The notes under the pieces were generated by a model. The model searched no databases. It had not been told where the DNA came from and was given only the letters and a program-made list of their open reading frames with translations. The position numbers were made by a program, and so were the translations under genes. Positions 17,521-23,784 of a stretch of DNA of 41,899 nt are shown here, piece by piece (positions within the stretch are counted from its first letter, which is position 1; each line of letters opens with the position of its first letter). The stretch comes from Phycisphaerales bacterium. Lineage in GTDB: Bacteria; Planctomycetota; Phycisphaerae; WQYP01. Where the stretch lies: positions 1 to 41,899 of the forward strand of contig WQYP01000016.1 of NCBI GenBank assembly GCA_009781185.1. The letters are read 5' to 3'.

Positions 17521-17922
17521 CCGTTCCAGTTCCGGCGAGTCCAACCGCGTCTCCACCGTCGCCAGTGCAGTTGCTTCGAGCTTCCGTAGTTTCGCCAACG
17601 CCTTGCTCAACACTCTGCGCCGGCCATCGGGGAAAAAATCGACAAGTTCCTCCAAGAGCGCCGTCGTCGCATACTCAATGGCATCGCCCGCCATTGCCTT
17701 TCCAAAGTCCACGTCCGTAACGTTCCGCGTATCCGCTTCCGATTGACAGAGGCAGTAAATCACGTCACACAGCAGGATCGGATCGGAGATGAGCTTTTCC
17801 AGCAGTTTGCCTTCAATCACTTCCAGCAGATTCACTTTCACCAGATCGCGCACACGCTTGACGGTGCCGATGTTGACCTGCACAGTCCAGGTGCGACCCG
17901 CGTTATCCACAAAGGTTTTCAT
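17401..17922 (-). CDS. Tail assembly chaperone (gpG-like, unshifted product)
   Basis: A 173-residue protein between the tail tube and the tape-measure region. The N-terminus MKTFVDNAGRTWTVQV and the VKRVRDLVKVNLLEV and LLCDVIYCLCQSEA helices match phage tail assembly chaperones of the DUF family seen next to tail-tube genes. The last ~25 residues are Ala/Ser/Pro-rich and probably only exist in the unshifted form. Related proteins are made at high level in the short form and low level as the -1 fusion (gpG/gpGT in lambda). ATG at 17922. Confidence 0.75.
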   Translation of the reverse strand: MKTFVDNAGRTWTVQVNIGTVKRVRDLVKVNLLEVIEGKLLEKLISDPILLCDVIYCLCQSEADTRNVTDVDFGKAMAGDAIEYATTALLEELVDFFPDGRRRVLSKALAKLRKLEATALATVETRLDSPELERRLMAELAAMDEAVPTTFGNSSGNAPASSASTPALAHSAN

Positions 17923-17985
17923 TGCTAGTCTCCATTCAATGCACAGCAGAGGACTCAGGTTTCCGCGATGGGAGTGATGGTGGGA

Positions 17986-18444
17986 CTATGCCGTACCCAT
18001 CGTTTTCCATACCGGGGGATTTGCCGAATAGGTGGGTTTGGCCGTGACTTTCACCGACAATGCTTCTTCCAACGGCTCATCCCTCGTAAAGTCGGTAATC
18101 ATGCAGTCCGCCCACAGGCCCTGGCTGCCGTTGGAATTGGGTCCGGTGATCGGACCATCCATCGCGGCGATGCCAATCAGCGAGTTATTGAAATACGCAG
18201 TTTTCACGGCGGTAAATCCGGCGTCGGCAGTATCCCACACCATTTCAAATTCGATAGAACCTTCCTTCAAAGTTCCCGCCGTCGCCTTCCATCCATTGTT
18301 GGCTCTTGTCGTTACGTCGGCCTCACCTTTCGTCAGCGAGAGCGTGACGTTTTTAACATTCGTCAACTCAATCCACGTAGGCGTACCACCAATGCCGGCA
18401 ACACAGTAATACAGCTTGGCGTCAAGTCCGAGCTTCACACTCAT
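17986..18444 (-). CDS. Major tail tube protein
   Basis: A 152-residue protein with the pattern of siphovirus tail tubes: an N-terminal strand (MSVKLGLDAKLYYC), TPTWIELTNVKNVTLSL, the TTRANNGWKATAGTLKEGS loop, FEMVWDT and a final EALSVKVTAKPTYS strand. These subunits stack as hexameric rings around the tape measure. It is directly followed by the chaperone gene, as expected. No sheath gene is nearby, supporting a non-contractile tail. Confidence 0.82.
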   Translation of the reverse strand: MSVKLGLDAKLYYCVAGIGGTPTWIELTNVKNVTLSLTKGEADVTTRANNGWKATAGTLKEGSIEFEMVWDTADAGFTAVKTAYFNNSLIGIAAMDGPITGPNSNGSQGLWADCMITDFTRDEPLEEALSVKVTAKPTYSANPPVWKTMGTA

Positions 18445-18512
18445 CTAAAAGTCTCCTCAACTCTATGTATGCAGAATGACTCCCTGCACGACAGCCAAAC
18501 GACCGCCCTGGA

Positions 18513-18911
18513 TCACCCGCCACGTATGGAATTCGCCCAATGCTTGGGCAACCGATCCTTGACCTTCTCCAATGCGGGGAGCATGAACGGTCGCTTGTCG
18601 AAGCGTCCACGCTTGTATGTCCCGCCGAACTCGTGAGCCTTCCCGCTGGTGCCAGCAACTTCGGCATCCGGCCCAATCACTGCTGAAAGCGGCGATTTAC
18701 TCACCGCATACTTGATGGCGCTCCGCAAGCGACCCTTACGAGTGTTCGGCGGACTCCCCACCCGCGACTTCTTTGGTTTTTGTTTAATCGAGTGCCGGGC
18801 TTGCAGTCGGATCGTCCCCGCAGCATGGCCAAGACTTGTTATACTTCCGCGCTTGGCAGCGTTGACGACCTTCCTGGCGTCATATTTAATCTTTGCTTTG
18901 GCGACGATCAC
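18513..18911 (-). CDS. HK97 gp10-like tail completion/neck protein
   Basis: A 132-residue basic protein. The segments RLQARHSIKQKPKKSRVGSPP, RLRSAIKYAV, AEVAGTSGKAHEFGGTY and RPFMLPALEKVKDRLP fit the HK97-gp10-like family, which forms part of the neck joining head and tail. The EFGG turn followed by the RPFM...AL motif is the most characteristic part. It immediately precedes the tail-tube gene and follows a block of secreted-protein genes that appears to be an insertion into the connector module. Confidence 0.8.
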   Translation of the reverse strand: MIVAKAKIKYDARKVVNAAKRGSITSLGHAAGTIRLQARHSIKQKPKKSRVGSPPNTRKGRLRSAIKYAVSKSPLSAVIGPDAEVAGTSGKAHEFGGTYKRGRFDKRPFMLPALEKVKDRLPKHWANSIRGG

Positions 18912-18932
18912 GACTGCACCCCTTACGACTCA

Positions 18933-19751
18933 TTACTTGGTAGCGACTCCCCTGGCGAGTTCGACTTCGAGCAGTTGAATCTGCATATCGAGATCGCCCG
19001 CCAGTTCACCCCAACCCTTCAGAAATCTCGCTTCAGCTTTCATGGGCGGGATCGTTTTGCGATACGCCTTCAACGTGTCGAGCACCATTTGCCGCGTGAC
19101 GGTTGTGCCGGTCCAGTCCGTTTTAATGAGTACGTCAATTACCTGCCTCGCATCCCTGAAGTAACCGAAGTTGGCTTCCAACGCCTTTTTGCCGCTTTCG
19201 AACAGTTTGATTTTTTCGGTGGATTTTCCGGCCTGAATAAGGGCGTCGTAGCATTGAAAGACCTTAAAATGATTGCCCGTCGCTTCCGCCACCGGGAGAA
19301 GTTTTTCCCAATCACCCGACTTGGAATAAGTTCGCGACAGTGCTTCATTTTTAAGAGCAACGTCTGTGATCTGCTTGGCGACAGTCTCGGCAAAGGCGGT
19401 GTCATTGAATTTGACAAGGGCGATACATGCTTTTCGGTACTTAAATAGCGACTGGTCCGTCAGCCGAACCCTGGCCGCGTCAGAATCCATCTGGTCAAAG
19501 TATGCTTTTTGCGAGTCGAGTTTACCCAGGAATTCGGCCACTTCCGCCCGTGCCTCAACCCATGCGATGCGTTGGTCAACGGATACAGAGCTGGTCGGAA
19601 CGTTCGTTTCCAACCAAACAGCCCGCTCGTTATCTTCTGTAATGGCTTGATAATTCGACCATGCCCATGTTGCAGGTGCCGTCGTTTGTGCCGTCACCGC
19701 ACTGCCAAGAAAGCAAACACACAACGCCGCACCAAGAATAACCTTCTTCAT
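18933..19751 (-). CDS. Secreted helical-repeat protein within the phage connector module
   Basis: A 272-residue protein with a clear signal peptide (MKKVILGAALCVCFLGSAVTA) and likely cleavage before QTTAPA. The mature part is all-helical and looks like TPR/Sel1-type repeats (for example FAETVAKQITDVALKNEALSR and the repeated LKA/ALEA pairs). Signal peptides are not expected on virion proteins. The ATG overlaps the stop of the 420-aa gene by 4 nt (ATGA). The role is unknown; a lysogenic-conversion or cell-envelope function is possible. Confidence 0.65.
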   Translation of the reverse strand: MKKVILGAALCVCFLGSAVTAQTTAPATWAWSNYQAITEDNERAVWLETNVPTSSVSVDQRIAWVEARAEVAEFLGKLDSQKAYFDQMDSDAARVRLTDQSLFKYRKACIALVKFNDTAFAETVAKQITDVALKNEALSRTYSKSGDWEKLLPVAEATGNHFKVFQCYDALIQAGKSTEKIKLFESGKKALEANFGYFRDARQVIDVLIKTDWTGTTVTRQMVLDTLKAYRKTIPPMKAEARFLKGWGELAGDLDMQIQLLEVELARGVATK

Positions 19752-21010
19752 CTTTCATCCTTCTCTTTAGAGCCAGGTACATGCCACTTCGACTTACGCA
19801 AGTCGGAAGTACCACGACCGTCGATCGCTTGTTCTGCAAAACTGCTAAAATCACTCAAATCCCCCGCATCCGTGATGGTGAGCACAGCACCGGCGGCGAT
19901 GTACCGTTCCTCGATAGCTCGGCAAATCGCACGGTTGACGGCATCGGTTCTGTTGTTCGGCCTTATCGTCGAATAGTAGTAGCGTTCGCCGACGACCTGA
20001 ATCGCGATCTTTTTCTCTGTCTTATTCAAGAACCGCATGGCAGCGTCGGTGCTGACGGTGTTCACGCCGAAATTGAAAGCGACGATGCCGGAGACGCCAT
20101 CGGGGATAGTCTTCCATACCGCCGCCTTGGACGCTTCCGAGTGAAAAAATTGCAATGCGCCCAGCACGGGAATGTTCGGATTCGCTTTACGCACTGCTTC
20201 AAGTGTGTAGCCGATGAACTGCGCATCTGGTTTGTAGTTGTGCGTTCGCTTATTTTTATAGAGGACCGTTCCGGGAGCCGTTTGCCGCCAACCGAGGAGA
20301 AAGCCGTCGCATTGTTTCGCGAGATGCTGCAAACCATCCCGGTAGTCCGCCGGGTCCATTGCATAGATGTCGGTCGCGTCTATGGAACCGGCAAAAGCGA
20401 ACCATACTTTGAAACCTTTTAATTTCGCGTAGGCAATCGCTTTGTCAAAATTCTTCGGATCGTCCTGCATATACCAGGCGAGCAGCAGAGCGTTGTATTT
20501 TTCCCCAGCGAAGTAATCCAACTCGCGTGTGAAGTTTGCATATTCGGCGTCGCAGGTCGGTGCCCGCAGTTCCGAAACCATCCGCAGTCCGACCAGCAAC
20601 TGTACCTCGGCTATCGGCGGATACGTGCGAGAGTAAACCGCTTGCCATTTGTCGAGCACGTCAACGTTTGTTGGAACGAAGAACCGCCGCCGAGCAATGT
20701 CACTGTCTTTGCTGAAAACCCCTGCGTAACGAATGAACCGGGGAATCTGCTCCGACAGTTTACTGAAATCAATCGGAGCGTGCTTGAACGTTACCTGCGA
20801 CGCAGCGAAGCTGGAAAACGACGGTGCAAACTCGACTGGTGCGGCTTTCTCGAACACAGCGAACGACGGTGCAAACTTCGGCGTCGTTGCGGAGAACGAT
20901 GCCACCGCCGGCGTGAATGCAGGTGCTTGCGGCGTAAAGGCTGGCTGCGTCGCCTGACCGAAGCCAACCGTGCTACACGCCAAAGCTACAATTGCAATTA
21001 TGTGTTTCAT
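19748..21010 (-). CDS. Secreted protein with Phe-Pro repeats and a possible TIM-barrel domain
   Basis: A 420-residue protein with a signal peptide (MKHIIAIVALACSTVGFGQA). Residues about 22-85 are low-complexity with recurring AF-x-P and F-x-P-S-F units (PAFTPQAPAFTPAV, FAPSFAVF, FAPSFSSF). The rest has alternating hydrophobic strands and helices (LLLAWYMQDDP, KVWFAFAGSID, DGFLLGWRQ, IPVLGALQFF, SGIVAFNFG, KIAIQVVGE) that look like a (beta/alpha)8 barrel of glycoside-hydrolase type. Catalytic acids cannot be assigned. It is coupled by ATGA overlaps to both neighbours. It may be an enzyme made by the lysogen or one released on the host envelope; neither is shown. Confidence 0.65.
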   Translation of the reverse strand: MKHIIAIVALACSTVGFGQATQPAFTPQAPAFTPAVASFSATTPKFAPSFAVFEKAAPVEFAPSFSSFAASQVTFKHAPIDFSKLSEQIPRFIRYAGVFSKDSDIARRRFFVPTNVDVLDKWQAVYSRTYPPIAEVQLLVGLRMVSELRAPTCDAEYANFTRELDYFAGEKYNALLLAWYMQDDPKNFDKAIAYAKLKGFKVWFAFAGSIDATDIYAMDPADYRDGLQHLAKQCDGFLLGWRQTAPGTVLYKNKRTHNYKPDAQFIGYTLEAVRKANPNIPVLGALQFFHSEASKAAVWKTIPDGVSGIVAFNFGVNTVSTDAAMRFLNKTEKKIAIQVVGERYYYSTIRPNNRTDAVNRAICRAIEERYIAAGAVLTITDAGDLSDFSSFAEQAIDGRGTSDLRKSKWHVPGSKEKDER

Positions 21011-21600
21011 TGCATCTTTCTGTTTTCAGCAATCACAAACTCGACGATATCTTTGGGGTGCCACGTTGTGGGTAGGCCCGTCACAGCGTCATTGCCGTTC
21101 ACGTCGGGGTTTTCTGTTCTGTTTCCGTTCTCGTACATGACGCCCTCCACCGTGGCGCTTGCTGTATAGATACGCATGATGACCCTATCGCCCGGCTTTA
21201 ATTCCGGCGGATCGAAACTATCAATTCCGAACAGAGCGATAGAGCGTTTTGGAAAGTTCGGATTCCATTCTCTATTTTGAATCCTCGCCGCCACGGTCCA
21301 CTCTGCCGGGTAAGCATTCGGCGGCGTTCTGACCTTGTATTCCATGATTAAATCGGTGAGCGGGAGAAGCGGACTGCCAGCGGACAACTGCGCTGGTGTT
21401 GTAAAGTACCGCATCGTCACCGGCAGATTCGCCGTGAAACCGTTATGGTAAATCCCGTCGTTAATGGTATGCACATGGTTGTTAATCATGTGCAGGTAAT
21501 TCTTCTCGAACGCAATGGGCGTCGGGCAGGCGAGCGACGCCGAAAGGCTCATCGTCAATACCAGACCCAAAATCGCTAATGTGCTTCGCCAAAAGCTCAT
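21007..21600 (-). CDS. Secreted hypothetical protein
   Basis: A 197-residue protein with a signal peptide (SFWRSTLAILGLVLTMSLSASLA, cleavage likely before CPTP; a Cys at position +1 or near it also makes a lipoprotein possible although the preceding residues are not a perfect lipobox). The mature part is beta-rich, with HMINNHVHTIND and two Pro-rich segments. Coupled by ATGA to both neighbours. No family recognised. Confidence 0.6.
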   Translation of the reverse strand: MSFWRSTLAILGLVLTMSLSASLACPTPIAFEKNYLHMINNHVHTINDGIYHNGFTANLPVTMRYFTTPAQLSAGSPLLPLTDLIMEYKVRTPPNAYPAEWTVAARIQNREWNPNFPKRSIALFGIDSFDPPELKPGDRVIMRIYTASATVEGVMYENGNRTENPDVNGNDAVTGLPTTWHPKDIVEFVIAENRKMQ

Positions 21601-22037
21601 TGCAGTGCTCCCACGAAAATGCCGCCTTTTACGTTCGTGTCGTCTTCACCGTTTTGGACGAATTTCCAGCGGTAAAACGCCTCTTTGAAATTGCTGCCAA
21701 TCAATGCCCGTGCGTCGATGATGAGCGGCTGCCCACGAAACGGCGGCATCAACCCGCCGTTGCCGATCTCATGCCAGAACAAAGACCCCTCGCCATCGAA
21801 GACTCTGATTAACTCCAACTGCTCCGGCGTCGCCGTTTTTGTATCGAGCGTGAAAAAGATATTTTCAAAATCCCGATCAAGCGCAAACTCCACCTGCACG
21901 TTCATCGGAACGTTGGTATTGCGTGGGAACGGAACGATGACCCTAATATCGCGATCCTGCGATATTGCCGTTGCTCCGCCGCCACCGCCCGGTTCGCCTC
22001 CCCCCGATTCAGAACATAATCCGAAACCGTATGGCAT
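21597..22037 (-). CDS. Hypothetical phage protein with Gly-rich N-terminus
   Basis: A 146-residue protein. The N-terminus has a Gly-rich linker (SGGGEPGGGGGATA), followed by short strands (IRVIVPFPRNTNVPM, VQVEFALDRDFENIFF, FYRWKFVQNGED) that resemble an Ig-like or lectin-type domain. No signal peptide. It starts 2 bp after the 85-aa gene and overlaps the secreted 197-aa gene by 4 nt. Position among the connector genes is odd; function unknown. Confidence 0.58.
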   Translation of the reverse strand: MPYGFGLCSESGGGEPGGGGGATAISQDRDIRVIVPFPRNTNVPMNVQVEFALDRDFENIFFTLDTKTATPEQLELIRVFDGEGSLFWHEIGNGGLMPPFRGQPLIIDARALIGSNFKEAFYRWKFVQNGEDDTNVKGGIFVGALQ

Positions 22038-22039
22038 GA

Positions 22040-22297
22040 TTATGTTCCTCCAACCACTGTGACCACATCACCGGGCGTACCCTTGACGAAGATTTCCGAG
22101 AGGTCGATACGTGAGAAACGGTGCCACTGGCCGGCGAGCGAGTCCCACGGCACATCCTTGCCATCTGTCCCGCGAAAGAAGACCGGCCCGGCATTTCGCG
22201 GCGATACGTTGATATCCACACTGGCCACCAGCGATTGCTTCGACAATGGCTGGTACTCGCTGGAAACTTCCACACACAACATGACGACGTTCTTCAT
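22040..22297 (-). CDS. Small hypothetical phage protein
   Basis: An 85-residue protein. I start at the ATG at 22297 because a longer reading would overlap the tail-completion gene by about 100 bp; this ATG lies 8 bp after that gene's stop. The text is strand-rich (VVMLCVEVSSEYQ, VASVDINVSPRNAGPVFFRG, GDVVTVVGGT). First gene of the five-gene group that separates the tail terminator-like gene from the HK97-gp10-like gene. Confidence 0.58.
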   Translation of the reverse strand: MKNVVMLCVEVSSEYQPLSKQSLVASVDINVSPRNAGPVFFRGTDGKDVPWDSLAGQWHRFSRIDLSEIFVKGTPGDVVTVVGGT

Positions 22298-22305
22298 GAT
22301 TTGGC

Positions 22306-22734
22306 TTACCTCATCACACGAAAGGTCAATGTCAGAACACTCGTGAAGACCTGCTTGCTTTGCAGGTGATCGGGCGAGTAGACCGGCTCGTTCGCAGTCC
22401 TCACCCAAACCGCCGATCCATTTTCGGGAAGCACCAATCGTCGCAACCGCAACTCGTCGGCGATCTGCTGGACCTTCGCCATCAACGCATCGAGCGCCGC
22501 GGTATCATCGGGATCGACTTTCTTTTGCACGCCGACATCAATGCTCACGTCGTGCTGGTTGACGTTCCGGTTCAAGCTCGTAATCTCAATGCCTCGCGGC
22601 ACCACTGACACACGCAACGTCTTGAGTTCCACCAACTCGAACTCAGGGCGATACGCCCGCACCGCATCGAGCGCGAGTGGTTCGGCCTTGAGCGCCGTAA
22701 CGATTGCGTCTGCAATGTCGATAACCAATGACAT
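22306..22734 (-). CDS. Tail terminator-like (tail completion) protein
   Basis: A 142-residue protein: an N-terminal helix (LVIDIADAIVTALKAEP), a YRPEFELVELKTLRVSVVPRG beta segment, then a DVGVQKKVDPDDTAALDALM helix and a C-terminal VLTLTFRV strand. This alternation is typical of phage tail terminator/tail completion proteins that cap the tail tube. The family call rests on pattern and position between the connector and the tail genes. ATG at 22734. Confidence 0.65.
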   Translation of the reverse strand: MSLVIDIADAIVTALKAEPLALDAVRAYRPEFELVELKTLRVSVVPRGIEITSLNRNVNQHDVSIDVGVQKKVDPDDTAALDALMAKVQQIADELRLRRLVLPENGSAVWVRTANEPVYSPDHLQSKQVFTSVLTLTFRVMR

Positions 22735-22737
22735 ATC

Positions 22738-22983
22738 TCAATGCCTCGCCAAAAACTGAATCAGTTGCATCACTGCCGAAGCGCCGGCGCTGATAAACGC
22801 GCCGATGACAATCCACGTAAGTCGGCGGCGGTAAGCGACGGCGGTTTCCAACAGTTCCAGTCGCAGATTGATGCCCGGCTTGCCGTTGCCGCGAATGGCC
22901 TCATCGAGCCGGTCGATCTTCGAATGAAGCCCCGCGAACTCAGAGCGACAAATTCGTTCGTATTGACAGTTGTTTTGATTCAT
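22738..22983 (-). CDS. Small membrane protein with N-terminal helix
   Basis: An 81-residue protein with an amphipathic helix (EFAGLHSKIDRLDEAIRG), a short LRLELLETAVAYRRR segment and one C-terminal membrane span (LTWIVIGAFISAGASAVMQLI). The layout resembles small holin/haemolysin-type or entry-exclusion membrane proteins. It overlaps the preceding connector gene by 4 nt (ATGA). If it is a holin, it is separate from the lysis-like cassette at 15606-17174. Confidence 0.6.
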   Translation of the reverse strand: MNQNNCQYERICRSEFAGLHSKIDRLDEAIRGNGKPGINLRLELLETAVAYRRRLTWIVIGAFISAGASAVMQLIQFLARH

Positions 22984-23366
22984 GTAACTTCTTCCATGTC
23001 AACTTGTTTTGTATGAATTCGCATGGTGGTGCGGTATCCATCGCTCCATCGCCAGCAAGGTTCATCACCCGGCCCGACGACCTCGTACACATAGGTCTGA
23101 TCGCTACTGGTTTCCCGGATGCGATCCCCGCGTTTGGGCAGGATCGGTATTTCACCAAGCACCATGTCCGCCGCGCAAATCAGATAGTCCCGCGACTCGA
23201 TCCGCAGCAGAGCACCACCGCCATCGTCGATGTTGAAAACCGTCTCGCCGATGGTCGCGGGCACTTCCACCGTGTCGCTGCCGCGCTGATAAACCACAAG
23301 TTGCGTCATGAACTTTGTCCGCTTGGCTTCCAACCAAGCCATGCCGCGCTGTAGAAGATCAGCCAC
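22980..23366 (-). CDS. Probable head-tail connector/joining protein
   Basis: A 128-residue beta-rich protein between the DUF2190-type gene and the tail-terminator-like gene, the usual place for head-tail joining proteins. It begins with a helix (ADLLQRGMAWLEAKRTKF) followed by strands (QLVVYQRGSDTVEVPATIG, YVYEVVGPGDEPCWRWSDG, RTTMRIHTK), a pattern common to gpFII-like and related connectors. GTG start at 23366 chosen because GGAGG lies 5 nt upstream. Family not certain. Confidence 0.65.
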   Translation of the reverse strand: MADLLQRGMAWLEAKRTKFMTQLVVYQRGSDTVEVPATIGETVFNIDDGGGALLRIESRDYLICAADMVLGEIPILPKRGDRIRETSSDQTYVYEVVGPGDEPCWRWSDGYRTTMRIHTKQVDMEEVT

Positions 23367-23376
23367 TCGAACCTCC

Positions 23377-23709
23377 TCACTGACTCAATCGCACGCGCAC
23401 CGTCGCATCGGTATCGACGACGGCTTGGATGGTTTTGCCGAGGAGCTTGTTGCCGCTGGCTGTCGTCGTTGCCTGTTGCGTCGTCACGTTCCAGTACACA
23501 TTGACGCCCCTGCCAATCGCGCTGCCGACGGCTGTGGCCTTTGCGAAATCAAAGACGCCGGTGGCCGCCAAACTGCCGGGCGTATTGGCTGGAATGGGAC
23601 GTTTAGCGATGCCAATCAACTCCCCCAGCACAACCACCGCTTTAGCGGGAACATCCACGTCAGGCGTGTAATCAATGTTGTCGCCGTCATGAACAAAAGT
23701 TGCAGACAT
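23377..23709 (-). CDS. DUF2190-family capsid-associated protein
   Basis: A 110-residue protein with the DUF2190 pattern: FVHDGDNIDYTPDVDVPAKAVV, LIGIAKRPIPANTPGSLA, GVFDFAK, then GVNVYWNV. Related proteins act as capsid decoration or head-completion proteins and are encoded next to the major capsid gene, as here. ATG at 23709. About 75 bp separate it from the capsid gene upstream. Confidence 0.8.
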   Translation of the reverse strand: MSATFVHDGDNIDYTPDVDVPAKAVVVLGELIGIAKRPIPANTPGSLAATGVFDFAKATAVGSAIGRGVNVYWNVTTQQATTTASGNKLLGKTIQAVVDTDATVRVRLSQ

Positions 23710-23784
23710 AAGCAGCTCTCCAAAAAATCACCAGATCACCAACTCACCAGATCACCAAATTTCCCCACCCCCTCCTCCCTCTCC

